Positions 29,598 through 37,384 of a stretch of DNA of 41,612 bases are shown in pieces (positions within the stretch are counted from its first letter, which is position 1; every line of letters starts with the position of its first letter). The notes beneath the pieces are model-generated. The model was not told the DNA's origin. It worked only from the letters and a program-made list of their open reading frames with translations, and made no database searches. A program made the position numbers and the translations under genes. The DNA lies in the NCBI RefSeq assembly GCF_004212635.1, contig NZ_PSRT01000078.1:1-41612 (forward strand), written 5' to 3'. This DNA comes from Bradyrhizobium genosp. SA-3. Its GTDB lineage: Bacteria > Pseudomonadota > Alphaproteobacteria > Rhizobiales > Xanthobacteraceae.

Positions 29598-31121
29598 TCA
29601 ACTCGCCTCCGCCAGCAGCGACAATTGCCGCGGCTGCGGCTCGGTCTGGGTCTGGTCGGTGAGGTGGGTCGGATAGGCCCCGGTGAAGCAGTGGTCCGAG
29701 AATTTCGGATTGGCGGGGTCGCGGCCGGGCTCGCCCATGGCGCGGTACATGCCGTCGATCGACAGGAAGGCGAGCGAGTCGGCGCCGATGATCTCGCGCA
29801 TCTCCTCCAGCGAATGCGTCGCCGCGAGCAGGCCGCCGCGGTCGGGCAGGTCGATGCCGTAATAATCGGGATAGAGGATCGGGGGCGAAGCGAGACGGAA
29901 ATGCACTTCGGTCGCGCCCGCATCGCGCATCATGCGCACGATCTTCTTCGAGGTGGTGCCGCGCACCAGCGAGTCGTCGATCAGGATGATGCGCTTGCCT
30001 TCGATCGCGGCGCGATTGGCCGAGTGCTTCATGCGCACGCCGGATTCGCGGATCGCCTGCGTCGGCTGGATGAAGGTGCGGCCGACATAGTGGTTGCGGA
30101 TGATGCCGAGCTCGAACGGCACACCGGAATGCTGGCTGTAGCCGACCGCGGCGGGCACGCCGGAATCCGGCACCGGCACGACGACGTCGACCGGCACGTG
30201 GCTCTCGCGCGCGAGCTGCGCGCCGAAGGCCTTGCGGACCTCGTAGACCGAGCGGCCGTGGACGATGGAATCCGGCCGCGAGAAGTAGATGTATTCGAAT
30301 ATGCAGGGGCGCGGCGCCATCGGCGGGAACGGCTTGTGGATATCCTGGCCGTTCTCGTCGAACACGATGACTTCGCCGGGCTCGATGTCGCGCACGAAGC
30401 GTGCGCCGATGATGTCGAGGGCGCAGGTCTCGGAGGTCAGGATCGGGCAGCCGTCGAGCTCGCCGAGCACCAGCGGGCGAATGCCGCGCGGATCGCGCGC
30501 GCCGACCAGCTTCTTGTTGGTCAGCGAGACCAGCGCATAGGCGCCCTCGATCTCACGCAGCGCATCGACATAGCGCTCGATGAAGCGGCTGCGCTTGGAG
30601 CGCGCGACCAGATGCAGGATCACCTCGGTGTCGGTGGTCGACTGCATCATCGCACCGCTCTTGACCAGCTCGCGGCGCAGGGTCAGGCCGTTGGTGAGGT
30701 TGCCGTTATGCGCGACCGCGAGGCCACCGGCATTCAGCTCGGCGAACAGTGGCTGCACGTTGCGCAGGATGGTGGCGCCGGTGGTGGAGTAGCGGACATG
30801 GCCGACCGCCATGTTGCCGGGCAGGCGGTCGATCACCTCGCCGCGGGAGAAGGTGTCGCCGACGAGGCCGAGGCGGCGTTCTGAGTGAAAGCGGTTACCG
30901 TCGTAAGAGACGATGCCGGCGGCTTCCTGGCCGCGGTGCTGAAGGGCGTGGAGACCGAGCGCGGTGATGGCGGCGGCGTCCGGGTGGCCGTAGATGCCGA
31001 AGACGCCGCATTCCTCGCGGAGCGTATCCCCCTCCAGGTCGTCCTGGACCTCCAGAGCGGCCGGGCCCAAACCGGCCGTTGGATCGAGATCAAGCTGGGC
31101 GTCCTGGTCAGGGTGTCGCAT
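29598..31121 (-). CDS. purF: Amidophosphoribosyltransferase
   Basis: This is the first committed enzyme of purine synthesis: PRPP + glutamine gives 5-phosphoribosylamine. From ATG 31121 it has 507 aa. After a 37-residue leader sequence comes the glutamine amidotransferase domain with Cys38 in EECGVFGIYG, exposed as N-terminal nucleophile if the leader is processed as in the Bacillus-type enzyme. GHVRYSTTG and HNGNLTN follow, and the phosphoribosyltransferase domain has RIILIDDSLVRGTTSKK. A TTG at 31148 just after cvpA is possible, but AAAGG before the ATG favours 31121. I see no spacing for the Fe-S cysteines beyond what family members have. It sits directly behind cvpA, a classic arrangement. 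Confidence 0.95.
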   Translation of the reverse strand: MRHPDQDAQLDLDPTAGLGPAALEVQDDLEGDTLREECGVFGIYGHPDAAAITALGLHALQHRGQEAAGIVSYDGNRFHSERRLGLVGDTFSRGEVIDRLPGNMAVGHVRYSTTGATILRNVQPLFAELNAGGLAVAHNGNLTNGLTLRRELVKSGAMMQSTTDTEVILHLVARSKRSRFIERYVDALREIEGAYALVSLTNKKLVGARDPRGIRPLVLGELDGCPILTSETCALDIIGARFVRDIEPGEVIVFDENGQDIHKPFPPMAPRPCIFEYIYFSRPDSIVHGRSVYEVRKAFGAQLARESHVPVDVVVPVPDSGVPAAVGYSQHSGVPFELGIIRNHYVGRTFIQPTQAIRESGVRMKHSANRAAIEGKRIILIDDSLVRGTTSKKIVRMMRDAGATEVHFRLASPPILYPDYYGIDLPDRGGLLAATHSLEEMREIIGADSLAFLSIDGMYRAMGEPGRDPANPKFSDHCFTGAYPTHLTDQTQTEPQPRQLSLLAEAS

Positions 31122-31148
31122 CTCGTCCGCGCCTTTCTCTAGGGCCAA

Positions 31149-31778
31149 TCAACGCGCTGCAGGTTTCTCGATCAGCTTTTTCAGGCTGTCACGAGCGGGT
31201 TTACTGTATCCGTCGCCACTGCCCGAAGGCTGCTGCTCGGATTCAGCTTGATCATCATCTGGTTTGTTTTTCTTGAATCTCTTCAAGATGGTGTTCTCGG
31301 GGTCGTCGGGCAAGAGGGCCATTAGCCAATCGCCGGTTCCCTGGAGCACCACGCGGGACTTGGCTCCGGTGACCCAGTCCGGACGCTGCTTGTCCGGAAC
31401 CAGCCAGGTGAAGAACAGGAAGGCGACCACGACGATCAAAAGCCCGCGAGCAAGGCCAAACAGGAAGCCGAGGGTGCGGTCCAGCGCGCCGATGCGCGAG
31501 TCCAGGATCATGTCGGAGATCCGCACCGTGATCACGGAGACCACGATCAGGGTACCCACGAACACGCCGGCGACCACGACCACGCTCGCGACCGTATCGT
31601 TGTTGAAATAGGTCTTGGCGGTCGGCAGCAGCTTCGAGAAGGAGTACAGCGTCACGATCGCGGCAGCGCCCCAGGCTGCGATCGACAGGATTTCGCGCAT
31701 GAAGCCGCGGACCATCGCGAGCAGGCCCGAGATCAGCATCACACCGAGCAAGATCAGGTCGAGGAGTGTAACTGGCAT
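31149..31778 (-). CDS. cvpA: CvpA family membrane protein
   Basis: This 209-aa inner-membrane protein of the CvpA (colicin V production) family starts MPVTLLDLILLGVMLISGLL. It has about four hydrophobic helices, a conserved RGFMREILSIAAWGAA loop after helix 1, and a charged C-terminal tail of about 60 residues (KRFKKNKPDDDQAESEQQ). ATG 31778 is where family similarity begins; the frame upstream is open but unlike the family. It is immediately upstream of purF, as in E. coli and most Proteobacteria. Its molecular function is not known; the E. coli gene affects envelope stress survival and purF expression. Confidence 0.93.
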   Translation of the reverse strand: MPVTLLDLILLGVMLISGLLAMVRGFMREILSIAAWGAAAIVTLYSFSKLLPTAKTYFNNDTVASVVVVAGVFVGTLIVVSVITVRISDMILDSRIGALDRTLGFLFGLARGLLIVVVAFLFFTWLVPDKQRPDWVTGAKSRVVLQGTGDWLMALLPDDPENTILKRFKKNKPDDDQAESEQQPSGSGDGYSKPARDSLKKLIEKPAAR

Positions 31779-31945
31779 CGGCTGGTCTGGTCCGCTCGTA
31801 CTCTCAAAGGTGCTCAGCGAATCGGTGTTTGGCCGCTGCCCTAAAAGAGGGGCAGACGGCGTTCCCGGCAAGGCCGCAACCACGCAATCCCGTGCTGCTT
31901 TTGTGACGGCTGTATAGCGGCGGGGGCCTCCGACGTCACCTCCGG

Positions 31946-33391
31946 CTAACCATCTCCGCGGCGGAATCTTGCCGGTGTGGCATTTTTCTCTGCCGGCCCG
32001 TTCGATTCGCCCCGGCGCGAGCCGCGGGCGGCGATTTCGGCGACCAGTGTCGTCAGGCTGTTGACCGCGTTCAGCGACAGTCCGGCGTCTCCACCGGTCT
32101 CGCCGCGGGCCGATTCGGGCAGCACGGCACGCTGGAAGCCGAGTTTTGCCGCTTCCTTCAGCCGGGCCGGGGTCTGCGCCACCGGGCGGACCACGCCGGA
32201 GAGCGAGATCTCGCCGAAATAGACGGCATCGGTCGGTAACTGCGCATTAACCAGGGATGACACCAGCGCCGCCGCAGCGGCGAGATCCGCCGCCGGCTCG
32301 TTGATGCGCAGGCCGCCGGCGACGTTGAGATAGACGTCGTGCCCGGACAGCTTGACCCCGCAATGGGCTTCCAGCACCGCCAGCACCATCGACAGCCGGC
32401 TCGGGTCCCAGCCGACCACGGCCCGGCGCGGGGTGCCGAGCGAGGTCGGGGCCACCAGCGCCTGCAATTCGACCAGGACAGGCCTTGTGCCCTCGATCCC
32501 TGCGAAGACGGCGGTGCCGGGCGTGCCGAGATCGCGCTCGGACAGGAACAGCTCGGAGGGGTTGGTGACCTCGCGCAGGCCGAGGCCTGTCATCTCGAAC
32601 ACGCCGATCTCGTCGGTCGGGCCGAACCGGTTCTTCACGGCGCGCAGGATGCGGAATTGCTGCGAGCCTTCGCCCTCGAACGACATCACGGCATCGACCA
32701 TGTGCTCGACCACGCGGGGGCCGGCGATCTGGCCGTCCTTGGTGACGTGGCCGACCAGGATGATGGCCGCACCGGTTTTCTTGGCAAAGCGGATCAGCGC
32801 CTGCGCCGAGGCGCGGACCTGGGTCACCGTACCGGGCGCGGATTCCACCGTATCGGTCCACATCGTCTGGATCGAATCGATCACGATCAGCCGGGGGACC
32901 GCGCCCTCCGACAGCGTCGAGACGATGTCCTCGACCGAGGTCTCGGCGGCGAGCTGCACCGGCGCATCCGACAGGCCGAGCCGCTCGGCGCGCAGGCGCA
33001 CCTGCGCGACCGCCTCTTCGCCGGAAATGTAGACGACGCGGTGACCGGCGCGCGCCAGCAGGCTGGTGGCTTGTGTGAGCAGCGTCGATTTGCCGATGCC
33101 GGGATCGCCGCCGACCAGCAGCACCGAGCCGCGGACGAAACCGCCGCCGGTGACGCGGTCGAGCTCGGTCATTCCTGAGGACAGGCGCGGCGCATCCGGG
33201 CTTTTCCCAGCGAGGCTCTCCAGCGCAAAGGTCCGCCCCTTGCGCTTGGAGCGGATCGACACCGGCACGCTGCCGCCGGTGTCCTCCTCGGCGAGCGTGT
33301 TCCACTCGCCGCACGATTCGCACTTGCCCTGCCAGCGGTTATAGGCCGCGCCGCAGTTCTGGCAGACGAAGGAGAGGGTGGATTTGGCCAT
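31946..33391 (-). CDS. radA: DNA repair protein RadA
   Basis: This RecA-like branch-migration ATPase (481 aa) acts in recombinational repair. It has the N-terminal zinc finger C10-x2-C13 ... C24-x2-C27 (FVCQNCGAAYNRWQGKCES), Walker A GGDPGIGKST at about 94-103, and the RadA-specific KNRFG at 253-257. The C-terminal Lon-protease-like domain starts near 290 and contains the DVYLNVAGGLRINEPAADLA stretch. The C-terminal 30 residues (SRRGESNGPAEKNATP...) are non-conserved and charged. It lies upstream of cvpA-purF on the same strand, 167 bp away. Confidence 0.96.
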   Translation of the reverse strand: MAKSTLSFVCQNCGAAYNRWQGKCESCGEWNTLAEEDTGGSVPVSIRSKRKGRTFALESLAGKSPDAPRLSSGMTELDRVTGGGFVRGSVLLVGGDPGIGKSTLLTQATSLLARAGHRVVYISGEEAVAQVRLRAERLGLSDAPVQLAAETSVEDIVSTLSEGAVPRLIVIDSIQTMWTDTVESAPGTVTQVRASAQALIRFAKKTGAAIILVGHVTKDGQIAGPRVVEHMVDAVMSFEGEGSQQFRILRAVKNRFGPTDEIGVFEMTGLGLREVTNPSELFLSERDLGTPGTAVFAGIEGTRPVLVELQALVAPTSLGTPRRAVVGWDPSRLSMVLAVLEAHCGVKLSGHDVYLNVAGGLRINEPAADLAAAAALVSSLVNAQLPTDAVYFGEISLSGVVRPVAQTPARLKEAAKLGFQRAVLPESARGETGGDAGLSLNAVNSLTTLVAEIAARGSRRGESNGPAEKNATPARFRRGDG

Positions 33392-33409
33392 GGGGATAGC
33401 GAGTCGTGC

Positions 33410-34138
33410 TCAAGGAGATTGCGTCGCGTTCCATAGCATGGAGAGCCCGGCCGCGACCATGATCGCGTCCATCAGCAGGCGAAACATCTCCGGCTTCAGG
33501 TGCAGCACGAAGCGCTTCGCGATGAAGGCACCCGACATCAGCGAGCCGCCTGCGATCAGGCCCTTGATGAAGACCTCGCCGGTCAGCGCGCCGAAACGCT
33601 CGAAGGTCACGGATTTCGCGAAATAGAGCCCGAGCGAGGAGGCCGCTTCAGTGGCGAGGAAGGGACCCTTGCTGAGCCCGTAGAACAGGAACAGCGGCAC
33701 GCTGAGCGGGCCGGTCGAGACCACAATGCCGGTGAGATAGCCGATGATTGCGCCGCCGATGGCGAGGTGCCAGAGATTGGCCTTGAGGTCGTGCCGCGCC
33801 AGCCAATGCCGCACCGGCACCATCGCGATCAGGAAGATGCCGATGGTGAGATCGACGGCATGCGCGGGCAGTGCCAACAGTGTCCGCGCGCCGAGTGCCG
33901 CGGCCGGAATGCCCGTCACCGAATAGGCTGCGCAAGCCCGCCAGTCGACCTCGCGCCACCACGCTAGGATGCGCGAAAAATTCGCCATCACGGAGGCCAC
34001 CGCCATGATCGGCACGGCTTCCTTCGGCCCATAGGCATAGACCAGCACCGGCATCAGCATGATCGACGAGCCGGTGCCGACGATGCCGGAAATGGTGCCG
34101 GCGATGAGGCCGACGCTCAGGACGAAGAGAAAGGCCAA
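33410..34138 (-). CDS. TauE/SafE family sulfite exporter-like permease
   Basis: This 242-aa integral membrane protein has about seven or eight hydrophobic segments and the TauE/SafE pattern. The N-terminal GLIAGTISGIVGTGSSIMLM forms the first repeat with the conserved G-x-G, and GAIIGYLTGIVVSTGPLSVP begins the second repeat. The family exports sulfite, sulfoacetate or other organosulfonates, but many members are unassigned. It is separated from radA by only 18 bp on the same strand, so it could be co-transcribed with it; no sulfur genes are adjacent. The start codon is the first in-frame Met that includes the whole first helix. Confidence 0.88.
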   Translation of the reverse strand: MAFLFVLSVGLIAGTISGIVGTGSSIMLMPVLVYAYGPKEAVPIMAVASVMANFSRILAWWREVDWRACAAYSVTGIPAAALGARTLLALPAHAVDLTIGIFLIAMVPVRHWLARHDLKANLWHLAIGGAIIGYLTGIVVSTGPLSVPLFLFYGLSKGPFLATEAASSLGLYFAKSVTFERFGALTGEVFIKGLIAGGSLMSGAFIAKRFVLHLKPEMFRLLMDAIMVAAGLSMLWNATQSP

Positions 34139-34493
34139 GGGCAGCGCTCCGGGAATCGCAGGAGTTTAGCCGGGGCGGGCAGGGAGCGCGATGCCGGCGG
34201 CGCTCCAGTATCTTCCCTGACAAAGATTGGAACCCGTCATTAATGCGAGCAAGTTCGACGACGGGACATGTCAGTCACCGTACGGGAGAATTCTTCGATG
34301 ATGACATTGTGCCGGTGTTTTGCCCGACGAGTCAATTCGAATTTCGGAATTTGCGTAAATCATTGAGCGCACAGGGGGCGGCTACTGTGCATGGGGTTGT
34401 TTTTCAATATTTTGTTGAGGCGCCTCACTGCTGACAGCATGTTGGCAGCGGGGGCCGGCTACGACCATCTCCTGACAAAACGGAGAGCGGGTC
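34139..34493. other. 355-bp AT-richer intergenic region with a repeat-like sequence
   Basis: This region separates the divergent permease gene and GFA gene and has lower GC than its surroundings. The stretch about 34290-34345 (GATGACATTGTGCCGGTGTT and following TTTTGCCCGACGAGTCAA) is, from memory, a recurrent sequence in Bradyrhizobium genomes of unknown role. A 63-codon frame at 34243-34434 crosses it, but it has no ribosome binding site or recognised product and is not called. A 20-bp near-palindrome at 34430-34449 lies close to the GFA gene. Confidence 0.45.
34430..34449. promoter_or_regulatory. Near-palindromic operator candidate upstream of the GFA gene
   Basis: GCTGACAGCATGTTGGCAGC is a 20-bp sequence in which 16 positions obey two-fold symmetry, centred 54 bp before the GFA start codon. 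The layout fits a dimeric helix-turn-helix repressor site overlapping the promoter. No regulator gene is adjacent. Confidence 0.4.
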
Positions 34494-34862
34494 ATGCCGA
34501 TCGAGGCAAGTTGTCATTGTGGTGAGACGGTGTTCGAGGTGACGGAGGTGCCTTCGAGCGTGAAGCGCTGCACCTGCACGCTATGTGCCAAGCGCGGCGC
34601 GCTGTGGGCCTATTACACGCCGGCACAGTTCCGCCTGCTCTCGCCGGCGGAGAACGTCGCGACCTATCTCTGGGGCAGCCGCACCGTCAAACATCATTTC
34701 TGCGCGAGCTGCGGCTGCGGCACCTATTCCGAGTCGCCGGACTTGTCGACTGGCAAGCCCGATTTCGACAATCCCAAGGTCGCCGTCAATGCGCGCCTGT
34801 TCGACGATTTCGATCTGGAGGCCGTGCCGGTGACCGTGATCGACGGCAGGAATCTGTGGTGA
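34494..34862 (+). CDS. GFA / CENP-V fold zinc protein
   Basis: This 122-aa protein of the GFA (glutathione-dependent formaldehyde-activating enzyme-like) family has the expected zinc-binding cysteines: Cys7 and Cys9 in SCHCGE, Cys26, Cys28 and Cys31 in KRCTCTLCAKRG, and Cys70, Cys73 and Cys75 in HHFCASCGCGT. The glutathione-binding role has been questioned for the founding member, so 'GFA family' is safer than an enzyme name. It is cytosolic with no signal peptide. It is convergent with xth (7 bp between stops) and may be controlled by the palindrome at 34430. Confidence 0.9.
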   Translation: MPIEASCHCGETVFEVTEVPSSVKRCTCTLCAKRGALWAYYTPAQFRLLSPAENVATYLWGSRTVKHHFCASCGCGTYSESPDLSTGKPDFDNPKVAVNARLFDDFDLEAVPVTVIDGRNLW

Positions 34863-34868
34863 GGGTTG

Positions 34869-35639
34869 TCAACGCAACACGATCCACGCCGGCGCGTGAT
34901 CGCTGGCGCCATCCTCGCCGCGGATCGTCTTGTCGACGCCAGCTTTGACCAGCCGCGGGGCGAGGGCAGGGCTGAGCAGGAGATGATCGAGCCGCAGGCC
35001 CGCATCGCGCGGCCAGCGGTTTCGCTTGTAGTCCCAGAACGTATAGATGCGCTGTTCGGGATGCAGCTCGCGGATCGCGTCGCACCAGCCTTGTTCGACC
35101 AGCGAGGCAAACGCCGCGCGGCTCTTCGGCTGGATCAGTGCATCCTTGTCCCATGATCGGGTCGGATAGATGTCGATCTCCGTGGGCGCGACGTTGTAAT
35201 CGCCGGCGAGCACCACCGGCAAATCCTGCTTGATGAAGCTCTTGGCGTGGCGCTTGAGCCGCGCGAACCAGTCGAGCTTGTAGTCGAATTTCGGCCCCGG
35301 TTGCGGATTGCCGTTCGGCAGGTAAATGCTGGTGACGATGACGCCGCGCACGGCGGCCTCGATGTAGCGTGCTTCGTGATCATCGGCCTTGCCCGGCAAG
35401 CAATCGCGGGTGAGCACCGGCTCGGCGTTGCGAGCGAGGAGGGCGACGCCGCTCCAGGTCTTTTGTCCACGCCAGACTGCGCCATAGCCGGCTTTTTCGA
35501 TGGCCGCCGCCGGAAATTCGCCATCACTTGCCTTCAACTCCTGAAGCGCGACGACATCGGGCTTCGCCACGCGCAGCCATGCCAACAGATTGGGCAGGCG
35601 GCGATTGATGTTGTTGATGTTGAATGTCGCAATCTTCAT
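34869..35639 (-). CDS. xth: Exodeoxyribonuclease III (AP endonuclease family)
   Basis: This 256-aa EEP-fold nuclease of the ExoIII/ExoA type cuts at abasic sites and degrades 3' ends in base-excision repair. Catalytic residues visible are Asn7 region (FNINNI), Glu34 in LQELKASD, the Tyr/Asp/Asn group in VLAGDYNVAPTEIDIY (Asp-x-Asn), the C-terminal RLDHLLLSP Asp and the ASDHAPAWIVL Asp-His pair. The length equals that of the family. It is divergent from the small Cys-rich secreted protein, with 39 bp between start codons. Confidence 0.94.
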   Translation of the reverse strand: MKIATFNINNINRRLPNLLAWLRVAKPDVVALQELKASDGEFPAAAIEKAGYGAVWRGQKTWSGVALLARNAEPVLTRDCLPGKADDHEARYIEAAVRGVIVTSIYLPNGNPQPGPKFDYKLDWFARLKRHAKSFIKQDLPVVLAGDYNVAPTEIDIYPTRSWDKDALIQPKSRAAFASLVEQGWCDAIRELHPEQRIYTFWDYKRNRWPRDAGLRLDHLLLSPALAPRLVKAGVDKTIRGEDGASDHAPAWIVLR

Positions 35640-35678
35640 GTAGGGCTAACGCTTCTGCCTTCCGATACCGGAGACACA

Positions 35679-35897
35679 ATGTCCAAGTTGAGCTTTGTTG
35701 CCATCGCACTCGTCATCGCGTTCTCCGGAGCCGCATCGGCACAATCGTCCGATCCGCGCGGCGCGTGCAAGGCGGACTATGACAAATTCTGCGCCGGCAT
35801 CGCGCCGGGCGGCGGCATCGTCGCATGCCTCAACGCCAAGCGCGACCAGCTCACTGCGACCTGCAAGGCGGCGCTGGACAGCAGGAAGAAGAAATAA
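35679..35897 (+). CDS. Small secreted cysteine-rich-repeat protein
   Basis: This 72-aa precursor has a signal peptide (MSKLSFVAIALVIAFSGAAS, cleavage after A-S-A at about 21). The mature part of about 50 residues carries four cysteines at 30, 38, 50 and 62, with the pattern C-x7-C-x11-C-x11-C of the 'cysteine rich repeat' (Golgi apparatus protein-like) family. It ends in a lysine-rich tail. Small periplasmic proteins of this sort are frequent in rhizobia and have no known function. A CCGGAGA element precedes the ATG. Confidence 0.78.
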   Translation: MSKLSFVAIALVIAFSGAASAQSSDPRGACKADYDKFCAGIAPGGGIVACLNAKRDQLTATCKAALDSRKKK

Positions 35898-35901
35898 GTT
35901 T

Positions 35902-36039
35902 CGTGTCCCGGACGCGGCGCAGCACGCAGTGATGCGACGCTGAGCCGGGACCCAGAGGGCGACACCGTACAATGTGGAGAGATGGGCCCCGGCTCTGCAA
36001 CGCACCGCTGAAGTAGCGCTGCGCTGCGTCCGGGGCACG
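35902..36039. repeat. Intergenic repeat with CGTGTCCCGGACGC ends
   Basis: This element of about 138 bp has inverted ends: CGTGTCCCGGACGCGGCGCA on the left and a complementary GCGTCCGGGGCACG on the right (36026-36039). It fills the gap between the small secreted protein gene and the end of alr. It is similar in style to the other rhizobial intergenic repeats in this window but different in sequence. Confidence 0.8.
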
Positions 36040-36049
36040 CGCGTGTCGC

Positions 36050-37336
36050 TCAACTCGGCAACGGCGGCGGGCTCGCGGGCTGCTCGACCGGCGGCGGCGA
36101 GGACAGCTGCTCGGAAGCCTGTGCTGTGGGCGCCGGCCTTGCCAGCAGCTCCGCGACATTGCCGCCTTTGTAGATGCGGGCGTAGCGGTGGCCGAGGCTG
36201 GTCAGCACCTCGTAGCCGATCGTGCCGAAATGATGCGCGAGCTCGTCGACCGTGATGCCGTCTCCGAGCAGCGTCACCATGTGGCCGCGCCGCGCGGCGT
36301 TCGGCGGCAGGTCGGTGATGTCGATCGCGATCAGGTCCATCGAGATGCGGCCCGCGACCGGGCAGCGTTTTCCGGCCACGATGACTTCGGCGCCGCGGGT
36401 GCCGTCATTGGAGCTGGCGGCGCGGAAATAGCCGTCGGCATAGCCGACCGCGATGATCGCGAGCTTGGTCGGCCGCCGTGCGGTCCAGGTGCCGCCATAG
36501 CCGACGCTCTCGCCGCGATCGATGGTGCGGATCTGCACGATGCGCGCCTTGAGGTCGACCACCTGCTGCATGGGATTGTCGGCCTCCGGCGTCGGGTTGA
36601 CGCCGTAGAGCGCAGCCCCCGGGCGCACCATGTCGAACTGGAAGGGCGCGCCCAGGAAGATGCCGGAGGAGTTGGCGAGCGCGGCCGGCACGCCCGAGAA
36701 CTCGCTGGCGATGCTGCGGAAGGCCGCGAGTTGTCTTGCATTGACGGGGCTGTTGAGCTGCTCGCCCGAGACCAGATGGCTCATCACCAGCGTGATGCCG
36801 TGATCGCCGGCATTGATGCGGGGGATGATGGCCTGCGCTTCCGCAAGCGTCAGGCCCAGGCGGTTCATGCCGGTGTCGATGTGAACGGCGGCGCCTCCGG
36901 TCCAGCCGCTGCGGCGGCAGAACACGTCCCATTCGGCGAGCTCGTTGAGATCGCCGATCACCGGCCGGCAATTGATCTTCGCATAGTGCTCGCCGGTGTT
37001 CTGGAAGTAGCCGCCAAGCGCGTAGATCGTGGGCTCCGGCACGGCCGCGCGCACCTTGCGCGCTTCCTCGATGGTGGCAACGAAGAAGGTCTTGCAGCCG
37101 GCCTTGCTTAAGGCACGCGCGACTTCGGGGGCGCCGCAGCCATAGGCGTCGGCCTTGATCACCGCCGCGCATTCGGCCGGCACCGCCGTCTTTTCGAGCT
37201 TGCGCCAATTGGCGATGATGGCGTCGAGATCGACGGTGAGCACGCCGCCATAGGCAGCGAGCGCGGCAGCCTGATTGGCCTCCGCGGAGAGAGAACCGGA
37301 TTGCGAGATCATTTTCGGGTCGGACGCCATTGTCAT
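36050..37336 (-). CDS. alr: Alanine racemase
   Basis: This PLP-dependent racemase supplies D-alanine for peptidoglycan (428 aa). The PLP lysine is Lys61 in AAVIKADAYGCGA and the second catalytic base is Tyr280 in GESVGYGGTW. Other family segments are VHIDTGMNRLG, RPGAALYGVNP and KRCPVAGRISMDL. The C-terminus is extended by about 30 Pro/Ser/Ala/Gln-rich residues (for example PPPVEQPASPPPLPS), absent from typical enzymes of about 360-380 aa. Together with a 28-residue N-terminal extension this accounts for the length. Several in-frame ATGs near 37336 leave the exact start open. It is directly downstream of dnaB, a common alphaproteobacterial arrangement. Confidence 0.95.
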   Translation of the reverse strand: MTMASDPKMISQSGSLSAEANQAAALAAYGGVLTVDLDAIIANWRKLEKTAVPAECAAVIKADAYGCGAPEVARALSKAGCKTFFVATIEEARKVRAAVPEPTIYALGGYFQNTGEHYAKINCRPVIGDLNELAEWDVFCRRSGWTGGAAVHIDTGMNRLGLTLAEAQAIIPRINAGDHGITLVMSHLVSGEQLNSPVNARQLAAFRSIASEFSGVPAALANSSGIFLGAPFQFDMVRPGAALYGVNPTPEADNPMQQVVDLKARIVQIRTIDRGESVGYGGTWTARRPTKLAIIAVGYADGYFRAASSNDGTRGAEVIVAGKRCPVAGRISMDLIAIDITDLPPNAARRGHMVTLLGDGITVDELAHHFGTIGYEVLTSLGHRYARIYKGGNVAELLARPAPTAQASEQLSSPPPVEQPASPPPLPS

Positions 37337-37384
37337 GACGCCGTTTTACGCAAGAGACCCGAGTGGTTCAACCCGGGGAACACT

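Noticed and set aside
34243..34434. 63-codon frame upstream of the GFA gene
   Set aside because: No ribosome binding site, and it lies in sequence that looks like an intergenic repeat.
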